NCBI RefSeq assembly: GCF_000276665.1 | Contig: NW_004955488.1 | Span: forward strand, 1,400,294-1,464,293 | Length of the DNA stretch: 64,000 nt | Source: Chinchilla lanigera | Lineage: Eukaryota > Chordata > Mammalia > Rodentia > Chinchillidae | Direction of reading: 5' to 3' | Shown here: in pieces, positions 12,185 to 22,340 of the stretch | How positions within the stretch are numbered: the first letter of the stretch is position 1 | Layout of the letters: the number at the start of each line of letters is the position of its first letter | Made by a program: the position numbers and the translations under genes | The notes under the pieces: generated by a model | Told to the model about the DNA's origin: nothing | Seen by the model: the letters and a program-made list of their open reading frames with translations, nothing else | The model's database searches: none

Positions 12185-13010
12185 CAAAACCACAAGGTGA
12201 GTCAGGTCCAAGATAGGGGAAAAGTGGACAAAACTATGGTCAGCCAATAAGAATTGTTCAGGTAAAATTGATGAAACTGGGATCAAATATGGAAGCGAGT
12301 CACATAGCAAGTGGGCATGAATACAGAACAGGGGCTTTTCCTGTAGAGATTGGGTCAAGGACTCTTCAAGGTGATCGCTACCTATTTAGAATATCAGTCC
12401 CTGATGTCCATCCCTAGGGAGGTATATGGCTGCATTTGTTTAGTCCTTTGTCCTGAGGTTTGGCCCACAGCAAATACGGATCTTTCATGTTGGTTCCTTT
12501 GAGGGCCTGGCCCTGTCTGACTGCCTATAATATTTCTGTCTAACTCAGTTGCCTATAACTTTCCCCCCTCTGAAGAAGTGACCCAAACTGCCCTGAGGGA
12601 GTAATGGGCGATGACCACTCTGGCTTCTTCAGGCTGAAAGATGTCATAGTTGCTGATTGCCAGTCAGAGATACTCTTCAGAGGGTCTATCTAAAGGCCCT
12701 CGATAGACACCAGGCATTTTCATCTTGTGTAGGCAAATAGCTTTAAATCTCCATCCAAGGCTCTCAGTGGGGAACTCCAAAATGATACAGGAAAATAAAA
12801 ATTCCCAACCTGAATAACATCTGGGACGAATTTGTGTTCTATAAAATTGAAGAGTGAATGTTAGGAACAATGGAGGTTAAAAGCAGAATATATTTATTGA
12901 GGGAGAAAAAAGCTTCTGTCCAAGAGAGGGACAGAAGGGGGGCCCTAGTGGGTTACCCCTAGAATTAATTAATTTAAAAACATAAAAATAAAGCAAAGCA
13001 AATAAAAAAG

Positions 13011-14509
13011 TGTGGAATACATGTACAAATGCATGTGTGCATGGAGAAAGAAATGTATGAAAATTTAGAGTAAAATAAAATTTGGTATCTCTGGAATGCT
13101 GTAGGATGAGACATGTACATCCTTTCTGTACATCCATGTACATTTCTTTTTGTACATTTCAGTGTTTTGAAAAACAAAAAATCCAATATACGTCTAGCCT
13201 GAGTAAACACATCAAATATAATGGATAGTTAATATTCTTAGTATATGCTAAGTTCAATTGAAAAAGAAATTAACATTAATTAAGGTTTTACAAACGTACT
13301 TACATTTATGACAAAATGGTAATTTCTAAGAGAAACAGAGAAAGAAATATACAGTTGTGATTTTCTAGGTACTTAGAAACTTGATTCAAAAAATTTGTGA
13401 AAGTTGAACCACTTTACGAAATATATTAATTTTCCAGAGACAAGTGTGCAAATGCACATAATTTAATGACAGGTACTTTTATTTTACATACACTAAGCCA
13501 TACTAGAAATTCCCTAAAACATATTGCTTCTTATTGCCTAAAAGTAGTTTTCAATTTGAAGAAATATAATACTCTTTTCCTGAAATCTAATTCTGAGAGT
13601 AATTTGTTGCAGATTGCTTTGTGAAAGTGATAATATATAGGATTTGAATGACACTGTCATCTGAACTTTTGAGAAAATTGAACTTAAATTTACTATCATT
13701 CTGCATCCATTAGATCTGTAAAACCTTTTGAAGAATTCTAAAATTGTATAAAACCACTCATTCTTCTTACTGTGTTAGTTGAATTTCATTTTTCAGATTA
13801 AAAATGTGATCACAACTTAATGTCCTTTTAATAAAAGATTCTCATTTCATATAACATTGTTTCATTTATGCTGAAGATCACCTATCATCTACCCCATTAT
13901 CTCACACACTTGGAAAGGTTTAAATTGCCATCCAAAGGGGTGCTACAGTATCGTATTTTAAGTTCACAATTTATTAGACTGCAGAAGAGCACAATTCAAG
14001 CTCATATTTCTTCGCAGATAAGTCTAGTGTTAATTTCTTTAAGAGGTCAATTTCTCTGAGAATATACAAAATGCATTTATTCCTTTGAATAAAAAGCACA
14101 GTGTAAATATGTATCATATTCATAAATAAATTATACAAAATTAAATTAGTAAGTCATTACCAGTAAGCCACATATGATGCAGAAGAATTTGTCTATTTTA
14201 ATGCATTGAACATCAGTTTTTATGAACTAGTTCACATATTCGTCCACAAAAGCAGAATTGGTTGGTGGCATGTACTGTTAACTCCCTTGGACATAAAAGT
14301 TTTATTAACTATATATATATATATATATATAGTCTCCTCCCAAATCAATATTAGACTCAGTTAACAATGTCAGCAATATAAATTTCTATAATTGTTTAGC
14401 TTTTATGGATTTTAAATGATGCAATTTCCAGCATCATTTTCCTATATGTTTATGTTAATTCTGTAATGTAAATTTTCTTTCCATGGTTAACAAAGGCACA
14501 TATAGTGAT
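13011..14509. other. Unique AT-rich DNA with a short (TA)n
   Basis: A perfect (AT)11 run lies at 14310-14331. Otherwise no repeat or gene is recognised. The open frame at 13868-14059 has no supporting context. Confidence 0.4.
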
Positions 14510-14660
14510 TTTTTTCTTGTCTTTTTGAGACAAGGTCTCACTAAACAATTCAAGCTGGCCTTGAACTTATTTTGTAGACCATTTTCTTGAACTCTCAGCA
14601 ATACTCTCGTGTCAGCCTCCTGAGTGCTGGGATTACAGGTGTGTGTCACCATGCCCAGCT
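14510..14660 (-). mobile_element. B1 SINE with internal duplication
   Basis: Reverse B1 with 'gagacaaggtctcactaaac', 'aagctggccttgaactt', an internal extra segment of about 30 bp, 'cagcctcctgagtgctggg' and 'gtgtgtcaccatgcccagct'. The extra segment matches the quasi-dimer form of rodent B1. Confidence 0.9.
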
Positions 14661-14811
14661 GAGATAGTGATTTTAGAATATGCTCTTTATATTTTAAAAT
14701 TAATGATGTTCAAATAATGAGGATTTTAACTTGAAAATAAGTACACTGGATTCCTTAAAGTAGCTATTTTACAGGAAAGTATAACTGTAGAAAATGATGC
14801 AAACTTCTTAC

Positions 14812-14860
14812 CTGGTGGACTGTTTGGTAGTTTACTATTGGTTTCATTTTTGAGGTTATT
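14812..14860 (-). other. Candidate 49-nt exon
   Basis: On the minus strand an acceptor with a clear pyrimidine tract ('gccttttcctttcag', ending at 14861) precedes 49 bases that end CCACCAG before GTAAGAAG at 14811-14804, a near-consensus donor. One frame reads NNLKNETNSKLPNSPPG, with no stop. 49 is not a multiple of 3, so skipping would shift frame. A further donor-like GTATGAG lies upstream at 14946-14940, which would leave an intron of only 86 bases. I do not recognise the peptide and cannot tell a real exon from a chance match. Confidence 0.35.
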
Positions 14861-14946
14861 CTGAAAGGAAAAGGCAAAAGCACTTGCAACGTAAGAATTT
14901 AAAGAGCAGCAGTGAATGGATAAAAGCACCCAATGAGAGCTCATAC

Positions 14947-15345
14947 CTGAATTCTTATCACCCTCACGTTACTGGTTTTAGCACACTATGGAAACCTTTT
15001 AAATACAGAGCAAAGACATTATCCCTCGGGACCTCTGAACTTTCTTTAAAAACACGCAGTTTAGCATGCACATCTCTCTCCCGGTGTGTCTTAAAAGCTA
15101 CACTGCCTCAGACTACAGTCATCCTAAGTATTCTGTAACTCTGCTGAAAAACGAAGCGCTTCTCTCAAAATCGTTCATGTAGACTAGAAGAGGGTGCTGA
15201 ACCAGGAGCAACTCGTTTTGTAAAACGAAAGCTTTCTAAGGTTCCCTACAGTCTGCCTTTGGTCCTCGTTCCCTGTACAAAGCATAAATGGATGCCAATA
15301 GCTGCCGCTAGTTCATGGGAGCAGTTCCGAGGAGCACGATGGGTA
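14947..15345. promoter_or_regulatory. CpG-bearing unique block, possible promoter or conserved element
   Basis: About a dozen CpGs in 400 bases (for example in 'gaagcgctt', 'aactcgttttg', 'gctgccgctag', 'ttccgaggagcacga') stand out against a flank that is nearly CpG-free, and no repeat is recognisable. On the minus strand 'tatttaaaagg' near 15001-15011 is TATA-like and precedes the donor-like site at 14946. On the plus strand the block ends ATGG/GTAAGAG at about 15342-15349, a good donor. This could be a small promoter, a conserved enhancer or an old decaying island. Confidence 0.3.
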
Positions 15346-15560
15346 AGAGAGGAAAAGAAGGAAATTCAAATTAAGTACAGTCTCACTCTTGTATCTCAGT
15401 CACTTCCCTCAAACTTCACTCACTTTTATGAATAAAATTGTTCTTTTGGTTCACAGTAAATCTTATCTGGGGCATGAATAAGTGAATAAAGTCTTGTATA
15501 CAACAGCTATTTTTTGCTAGTACCTAAAATTAAATTCAATTCTTAATATAATTGCCTTCT

Positions 15561-15717
15561 TTGTTTTGTTTTGGTTTGCTTTTTGGGGACAAAGTTCTCT
15601 CTACATAGGCCAAGCAGGACTGGTTTTCACTGTGTGGCCCAGGCCGGCCTTGAAGTTGGAATTCTACTGCTGCAGCTTCCCAAGTGCTGAGATTGCAATA
15701 TTGTGGCACCATGTATC
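15561..15717 (-). mobile_element. B1 SINE, old quasi-dimer copy
   Basis: T/G-rich tail, 'ggggacaaagttctctctac', 'ggcccaggccggccttgaag', 'cccaagtgctgagattgc'. More diverged than the other B1 copies. Confidence 0.8.
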
Positions 15718-15834
15718 ATTGACTTTAAATTAATTTCATAAGTATTTCTGAGTTTATTTTGAGCCATGGACTGTGATAAGCATGGAGTTTCACATAGGTT
15801 AAAGAGAAAACATTCCAATTTTCTTGATTTTCTG

Positions 15835-15952
15835 TTGGTTTGTTTCTGAAACAGTGTCTCCTACATAGCCCAGGTTGGCCTCGAATTCACAGGGGTCCTC
15901 CTGCCTCAGTCAGTATCCTAAGTGCTGGGATTACAGTGTGCACCACACCTGC
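15835..15952 (-). mobile_element. B1 SINE
   Basis: 'ctacatagcccaggttggcc', 'ctcctgcctcagtcag' and 'aagtgctgggattacagtg' in reverse orientation. The 123-codon frame at 15840-16211 starts inside this SINE and is not a gene. Confidence 0.85.
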
Positions 15953-16925
15953 CATGACATTCCAATTTTCAAGAAACTCAGTGTCTATTAAGATTTTCCA
16001 ACATATCAAAATTCTTCTAGTCAGATTTGCATTTGTAGATTTTTTTTCCAAACTCATAAATGAACAAGGAATGTTCACCTTCCTTCGCAGTTGCTCCCTG
16101 CCTAACAATGGTATCTCAGGTAGTGAGGGTAGAGGGAAGGTACATTTCAGCCACTTAAATACATTTTCATATTTCTATTTTCCTACTAGGATAGTCTCTA
16201 CTTTTCTGTAAAGGGGTCCATTTTCCATTTTAAGCTTTCTAATCTATTATAAATATACATATAATATAAATATTTATGTAAATAAAAATAAATATACACA
16301 AAGTATGTCTTTCCATTTATATTTCCACTCCTCTACTATCTCTGAAATTATACAATCATTCTAATTGTATTTTGTTTAAAAGTTCTATACTTTTTCTAGT
16401 TTTATTAAGGGATTAATTTTCACAAAATGATTGTGATACCTCCTTATGCTCAGAGTCAATTCTGATTCTGCTATTTACTCACAAGCATACTAATTACTTT
16501 TTAAAGTGTCACGCTTATCATAATCCAAATATCTCTCCATGTAATTTATTCTTTTTCCTAGCAAAAAGCTCATTAACAGTCACAGGACTCAATAATGTTA
16601 ATATTCCCAAGATGAATGTACAAAAGATTCATTATCTTTAAGCCACATTGGAATCATTGAACTGAATCATTTTATATGATTACAATTATCTCTCAGGCAA
16701 TGTACTCGTACAAATTTAGCTAAATGCTTAAGTGGCCTATTGACCCTAAGGGCACTGTTAGTCTCTGACGTGATAATTTAATTTATTAATGCCCAAGAAA
16801 TAATGCACACGTGTATTGAAAAGATTCTGATGCTCTATTTTGAATCAAATAGTCAAGTAAGTATAATTAGAATACTGAAAAACTTTTAAGAAGTTTTCCT
16901 TCTTCTGGACAACTCTTTCTTTATA
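15953..16925. other. Unique AT-rich DNA
   Basis: No repeat or gene recognised. Confidence 0.4.
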
Positions 16926-17066
16926 TAGGCATAGATAGATATAGTAATAGATCTAGATTGACATCAAGATACAGATATAGATAAATAAAAATATATAAAT
17001 ACGTAGAATTGGTACAGATACAGATAGCTATAGATATATAGATGATATATAGATATATAGATATCT
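16926..17066 (+). repeat. Degenerate GATA/TATAGA satellite
   Basis: Many TAGATA, AGATATAG and GATATATAGAT units with interruptions over about 140 bases. Confidence 0.85.
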
Positions 17067-19684
17067 TCACTATTTATGATGAAGAGTTGAGAAATTTCAG
17101 TGATCATAAATTCATTTTCCATGTAACTGCAGCATAAAACATTAAGCAGCATATTTTAAACCTTTTTTAATGAAAGCCTTTCTAAATATTGAATAAATTG
17201 CTTCAAGAGTCATTGTTAATTTGACTATAATTTTGCATGTCAAATATGATCAGTACATGACTTTTTCGTTTTCTCATGAATCTCACTTTACTTTATTTTT
17301 ATGTTTGTTTTTATAGGAAATTCCTCAAAGCCTTAAGTCAGAATAAGCACAATGATACTGTTTCAAAGGACTCTGAATTAGAACTTTTTTATTGGAAAAT
17401 TTATATTGAATGATCAGAGGGTTAAATCTTCAGTGACAAATTCCAAACTGTCTCAGTTCTCTGTAAGTACACACAAGGTTGTCATCATATAGAACTTGTA
17501 ATTTATTGCAATTCCTGCCTTTAAGTAGCACATGGGCTACCCACACACTGACTTTAACTCTACCATGGGTTTAGGTGTCAAGCCATCAGGATAGTAACAA
17601 GGCCCCTGAGTGCTCCTAAAGTAGAATCATTAGAACACTTGGAAACATTGCTGGGGGGAAAGAGATCAACAGGAAACCAAAACATCACTTCCTTTGAGCC
17701 TGTCTAGTAGCTCATAATTTCTTTGGTCATACAGAAAACCAATTTAGCATATTAAACACTTGAAAAGAACTAATAAAGACTATATTCTTAATAATTTCAG
17801 TGAGACACTCTTAAATTATGTAAAAGAGATGACAGAAATTTTTACGTGTATAGCTCCAATGCTCCCAACACCTATGAGAATGGTGAAACTGTTTGCCTAG
17901 ATTGGTACGCTTTTTAAAACACAGAGTATGTATATGTGAAATACAATTATGATCATTATTTGCATCAAAAGTTGAATCCAATGAATTTAACTGTTTTGAT
18001 AATGATTCAAATTGTTGTACTGATCATCTGCCCAAAGGATAAAACAAAATAAAAATATGGAATAAGCTGTGTATTCTTTTTTTTCCTCTTTTTTTTTTTC
18101 AGTAATTAAAATCTAATATAGAGTCTTACTCATTGATTTTTATCATGTACTGGCTAAATTGATATTTTCAAGCTAGAAATTCAATGCTATTTGAAACTAC
18201 AAATACATTTTGCTTAAATTCTTCCTCCCATAAAAAATTCACACTGTAATTTAAATTTTTAAATTCAAGAGTTAATTACAGAACAACTGTATGTTCCACA
18301 GTTGTAATGCTAGTCTCGTTTAATTATGATGTATCATGACTGACACTATTATGCAATTAACGAGTGTTAATCATGTTTGTTTTCTTTTCATGAATTTTAT
18401 AGAGGATAACTAATATTTGTTCTAGTTTGTCACTTATTGGATACTAAAAATGATTCATCTCATATAAATTAAAATAGTTTACATTAGTTGATTAAAAATG
18501 CTTGTTCACTGTTTCTTTTCTAAAGTTATTTCATTTACTTATTTTCCTTTTTCTTGTTACAAATTCACCAGGAATTCTCAAAAATATCAGAACTCTTTCC
18601 ATAAGTTCTCTCCTTGAGTTTTTAGCATAATCCAGTTTCACATGTGAAGAAAATAATCTTAAAACTTGAGGATCTTTCCATGAGTATGTCTGAAGTCCAT
18701 TTAAAAAAATATATGTCAAGACACATAAACTTATGAGGAGATTTGGTTTTGACTATTTTAAATTCTCAGCCACTTATTTTTCTTTTATACTTTCATACTC
18801 TTACCTTTATTAGAAATATAAAAATATACACAACATTAATTAAAGTTTTGTAAGGGAGGAACATATCTAATTATCCAATGTGGCATACAATAGATGTTCA
18901 AAAACATTGGTGTACATGTAGAAAAAATTAATTTCATTATGTAGAAGAGTGGTAGCATCTCAAAAGATGCGGTGGAAGGACCTGGTTGAATCTTTCAGTG
19001 ATCTTCAATATATCAGGTAAGTAATTAATTGTTTGGCGTAGTTACTAGAAATATTAAAATAGAAGGAAAATATGTATACTATTAGAATTCTTCATTTCAA
19101 GTTTCAGGGTAAGTCTAGTATGTTTGTATGAGATTATTTTATAGGGAAGGAAAAGAATAACTATACCCAGGGCAGGGTTAATTCATAAATTACTCACAGT
19201 AAATGAGTGATGTAATTGTCAACCAGCACAATTTACCTAACATGTCCAAAGACAGACAGATTCACAAGCTTTAGGATAGTATTTAGTATACTCCAGAAAA
19301 TACTAGCTCATTTTGCTTTGCCTGAAACCACTTGTACAACACAACATGTGGACCCTGGTAATCCTGCCTCTTAAATGAGTATTGCTTTCTGCCCTCTCCA
19401 AGTGATGATACAGACATTGACAAAAACATTTCCTTGGTCTTCACAGAACATATACTATTTTTCACTTGTAGTTTGATTTCCCACATTGATATTTTTAAAT
19501 TTAATTTTTGATATTTGCCATGTAGACAAATTATGATTATTAAGCCAACATTTCTCTATATTGTGAAATAAAGGAGACAAATGTGTTAGATTGGCAACTT
19601 TTTGTAGAAAAATTATAAAATCAATTTAGACATAAAAGATAACTTGTTATTCATTAGTGCAAAATCCAATCATTAACAAATTGA
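17067..19684. other. Unique AT-rich DNA
   Basis: A T-rich run lies at about 18078-18101. A consensus-like donor ATATCAG/GTAAGTA occurs on the plus strand at 19013-19020, but no convincing exon precedes it. No repeat was recognised over 2.6 kb. Confidence 0.4.
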
Positions 19685-19855
19685 CCGCCAGACATGGTGG
19701 CTCACACCTATAACCCTAGCACTAGGTAGTCTGGGACAGGAAGATCTCTACGAGTACAAGTCCAGCCTGGGTTGCAGCGCAAACTCAAGGCCAGCCTGAC
19801 CTACAAAACAAAACCCTGTCCCCAAAAACAAAAACCAAAACCAAAAAACAAAATT
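19685..19855 (+). mobile_element. B1 SINE, plus orientation
   Basis: 'gccagacatggtggctcaca' with A box, B box region, 'caaggccagcctgacctac' and a tail of CAAAA/CCAAAA units. It carries the internal duplication. This is the only plus-strand B1 in the window. Confidence 0.92.
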
Positions 19856-20288
19856 GTAAATTGACAACCCCATATATTGCACAGAGATGTCTTTCAATTT
19901 TATTGTTTAACTTTCCATTGAACGCTTATTTTCCAAGCATTATCTACAGTTTTCATATTGAATATGAAATCCTTTCTAAATGCATATTATGAATTGGGTT
20001 GGAAATAAGGGTACCAAAACAGATAATCAGATGCTGAAAAATGAGACTGCAATGTAAAATTGTTCTTGCTACACCAAACATCATAAGAGTATCCAAAACA
20101 CCCTGAAAATTCCATTCTGTTTAAACCTATCTGTCTAGAGTCAAAGGTTGCATGAACCTGATTGCTGTATATTTGGTGAAAATGATAATATTCATAGGTA
20201 TTTTCAGAAAAGATCACTACCTAGCAAAATCTATTCTGTGAAATGATCCAGAATAACCTGTATCAACAAATTATATATAAAAAGTGGT
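19856..20288. other. Unique AT-rich DNA
   Basis: A 76-codon minus frame at 19987-20217 has no recognisable motif. Nothing else seen. Confidence 0.35.
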
Positions 20289-20368
20289 TGCTGGCAGGGA
20301 TATAGCTCAGTGGTACAGCACCTGCCTAGCAAGCGCAAGGTCCTGAGATTGATTCCTGGTACCAAATA
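20289..20368 (+). mobile_element. ID SINE with short target duplication
   Basis: 'gggatatagctcagtggtac', 'cctgcctagcaagcgcaagg' and 'ttgattcctggtacc'. AAAAGTGG flanks it at about 20280-20287 and inside 20366-20375. Confidence 0.92.
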
Positions 20369-20769
20369 AAAGTGGCTGTAGTCCAAAGAATGTCATCATT
20401 TACAAGAAGGTGCAATACATCATCCTCTCCATAGATCACCACCAACTGCCTTAGTAGATATGTATATTTGTTATAAAATACAAATCAATAAAGTGGGCTT
20501 ACTTAAAATTGTTGTACTGACATTTAATCTACATGGCAAAATAAAGCATTCCTATGGTTAGATAATGAGTGAATTAATTATAGCAAATAAATGTCAGTGT
20601 TTTTGGTTTGTCATTATTCTTAAATTCTCTAGTGGCAAGTGGTTAATGATATATTTATCAACAAGCAGGTCAGTCTTCTAGATAAAACATGTGAGTATTG
20701 AAATGCAAAATATGAACATTCTATGGTGATCTATAAAGATTTTAAGTAAAAGTTTTTGCATATATTTAC
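20369..20769. other. Unique AT-rich DNA
   Basis: No repeat or gene recognised. Confidence 0.35.
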
Positions 20770-20989
20770 ACATGCCAGACCTGGAAAGACAAGGTGGAGC
20801 TACATTTTTGCCTTTGTTCACTATTTATTCCAAGCCACCATATTATAGACAAAACTATCTAGAAAAGTTAGACAATGTCATAACGTTTTTGCAACCTATG
20901 CACATGACAAGGGAATTGATATTCAGAATATATAAAGAACTGCAAAAACTCAACAGTAAAGCAAATAAACTGCATTTAAGAATGGACAA

Positions 20990-21073
20990 TAAGACTAGGG
21001 ATGCACCTCAGGGACAGATTATTTGCAGTGTGTGCAAGGCTCTGAGTTTGATCTCTGGTACTGGAAATAAAGA
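20990..21073 (+). mobile_element. ID SINE, diverged
   Basis: 'gactagggatgcacctcagg' to 'gagtttgatctctggtactg'. It separates two adjacent L1 phrases ('gaatggacaataa' and 'actcaaaagaagatatac'). Confidence 0.7.
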
Positions 21074-21377
21074 TAGATTTAATACTCATCACTCAAAAGA
21101 AGATATACAAATGACCGCAAGTACATGAAGAAAATGTTCAACATTACTTAGTTTCAGGGAAATGTCAGGGAAAATGATGAATGTTCATTACCTCAATAAG
21201 AAGAGATATTAATGAAAAGACAATAGATCATAAGTTCTGGGAAGAATGTGTGGGAAACAGAAAGCTTGCATGCTGTTGACAGGAATGTATATAGTACAAC
21301 CATTATTTAAAATGGTAAGGAGGGAGATGTAATATATATAGTCAATGGAATACTATTCAACCATAGAAAATTAAATA

Positions 21378-21470
21378 CTAGGCTGAGGATGTAGCTTAGT
21401 AGCAGAGTGCTTGCCAAGTATGTGTGACTCACCCACACATTTGAACCCTGGAATGTACTATAAAAAAGTG
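21378..21470 (+). mobile_element. ID SINE, diverged, with a small insertion
   Basis: 'aggctgaggatgtagcttag' with A box, 'gcagagtgcttgcc', and a B-box region 'catttgaaccctgg'. An extra 'gtgactcaccca' separates the two halves. Confidence 0.65.
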
Positions 21471-21484
21471 AAAACAAAAAGGAA

Positions 21485-21545
21485 AAGAGGCTGAAAGAGT
21501 GAGAGTGAGAGAGGAGAGAGAGAAATAGAGGGAAAGAGAGAAGAA
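21485..21545 (+). repeat. GA-rich low-complexity tract
   Basis: GAGA and GAAA units leading into the L1 tail. Confidence 0.75.
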
Positions 21546-21892
21546 AAAGTAAAAATCATCTTTCCTTTGAGCAGTTACTTTCCCTTTATCTGTTGTACCT
21601 TTTGAGATGGGGGAAAAGAGAAAAGAACAAAAGGGAAAAAGATATGTATATATACACGAGAGAACTAAGATAATTGCACTGCTAACTTCTATTAGTTCAC
21701 TGAAAGGAACAGTTACATCGAGTTTGACCAATCTTACATGCCTATATCTGTTAATCTGAGTAACTACTTTGAAGACAACAATATGCAGTATAATGACCAT
21801 TATTAATGTCTTATCATCTTGTTTTGAAATTCTGTATCATTTTTATTGTTTTTTTCTCTTTCTTTAAAATAAAAAAGAGAAAGAAAATATCA
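21546..21892 (+). mobile_element. L1 3' UTR tail copy nested in an older L1
   Basis: 'agataattgcactgctaact', 'aatcttacatgcctatatct', 'caatatgcagtataatgacc' and the end 'ctctttctttaaaataaaaa'. The older L1 3' UTR continues directly after it. Confidence 0.75.
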
Positions 21893-22340
21893 TTTGAGAG
21901 CTGGAGATTATCATACTAACAGAAATAACGCAAGTGCAAGAAAACAAGTTCTGCATAATCTCACTCGTGTCACATCTGAAAAAACTCATCTCACACAACT
22001 TCAAAGGAGCAAGTTGCTTGCCTGAGACCAAGGAGAGTAGGTGGGAGGAGATGGGAAAATGCTGATCAGTGTATACTAAGTTATAATTAGAAGCAAGAAG
22101 CTCTTGTGTAGATATGGCGACTACAGATACCCTTAATATATGGGTCTTTTTGAAATGTTAGAGAAATGATTATGAAACTGTAGTACAAAAGTTGATAAAT
22201 GCTTGAGGTAATGAATATATTTAACCTGGTTTAAATATTATGTAAGATATACCTATATCATCACTATTTGGTACCCTATTAGTATGTACCATATTTTTCT
22301 ATGCATCATATTTTTATGCATCAGTTAATTTTTTCAAGTT

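Larger units (their letters stand above)
12052..12962 (-). mobile_element. Processed retrocopy of an endogenous-retrovirus RNA (R-U5-PBS-PPT-U3-R-poly(A))
   Basis: Read on the minus strand, it starts at 12962 in R, not at the start of an LTR. R ends after AATAAA (12893-12898) near 12882, U5 runs to about 12783, and a tRNA-Thr-like primer site follows at about 12759-12782. Only about 190 bases separate this from a purine tract of the type AGAGGGGGGAAA (12559-12570). U3 begins at about 12558; a CCAAT-type motif is at 12241-12248 and TATAAA at 12176-12181. The second R ends 12 bases after AATAAA (12086-12091), followed by an interrupted A tail (12052-12071). There is no U3 at the 5' end and no U5 at the 3' end: this is the layout of genomic RNA. 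The 12-mer ATTAATTAATTT flanks it at 12040-12051 and 12964-12975. No gag, pol or env reading frame is present. Confidence 0.8.
10215..13010 (+). mobile_element. L1 with 5' inversion (twin priming), carrying two later insertions
   Basis: From 10215 to about 10701 the L1 ORF2 sequence is in minus orientation; from about 10702 it continues in plus orientation through the end of ORF2 and the 3' UTR. Compared with the uninverted L1 at 53945-55972, the inverted block corresponds to about 54572-54900 and the direct block begins at about 54901 ('gaagacattggtgtagg' versus 'gaagacataggtgtatgc'), so the internal junction loses almost nothing. Plus-strand landmarks include 'aaatgggatctcattttatt' (10774), 'ttggtgggagtgtaaactg' (11179) and 'agcagcacaattcataatag' (11346). 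An ID element interrupts it at 10394-10492 and an ERV retrocopy at 12052-12962. Coding potential is lost. Confidence 0.8.
20770..22340 (+). mobile_element. Ancient L1 (L1M-type), end of ORF2 and 3' UTR, with nested insertions
   Basis: 'ttcagaatatataaagaac', 'actcaaaagaagatatacaa' and 'ggaatactattcaaccatag' mark the ORF2 3' end in plus orientation. The 3' UTR resumes at 21895 with 'aaaacaagttctgcataatc' and 'gataaatgcttgaggtaatg'. Two ID elements and one L1 tail split it. The 118-codon frame at 20772-21128 is a mixture of L1 and ID sequence and is not a gene. Confidence 0.75.

Noticed and set aside
12167..12358. 63-codon frame in the ERV
   Set aside because: Lies in U3 of the LTR, which is not coding.
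15840..16211. 123-codon open frame
   Set aside because: Starts in a reverse B1 SINE and has no motif.
18949..19013. Exon ending at ATATCAG/GTAAGTA (+)
   Set aside because: The donor is good but the upstream AG has a poor pyrimidine tract and the sequence has no stable open frame that stands out.
20772..21128. 118-codon open frame as a gene
   Set aside because: It is made of L1 ORF2 remnants with an ID element inside.
21429..21800. 123-codon minus frame
   Set aside because: Antisense of GA-rich tract and L1 tail; its Ser/Phe-rich composition reflects the repeat.
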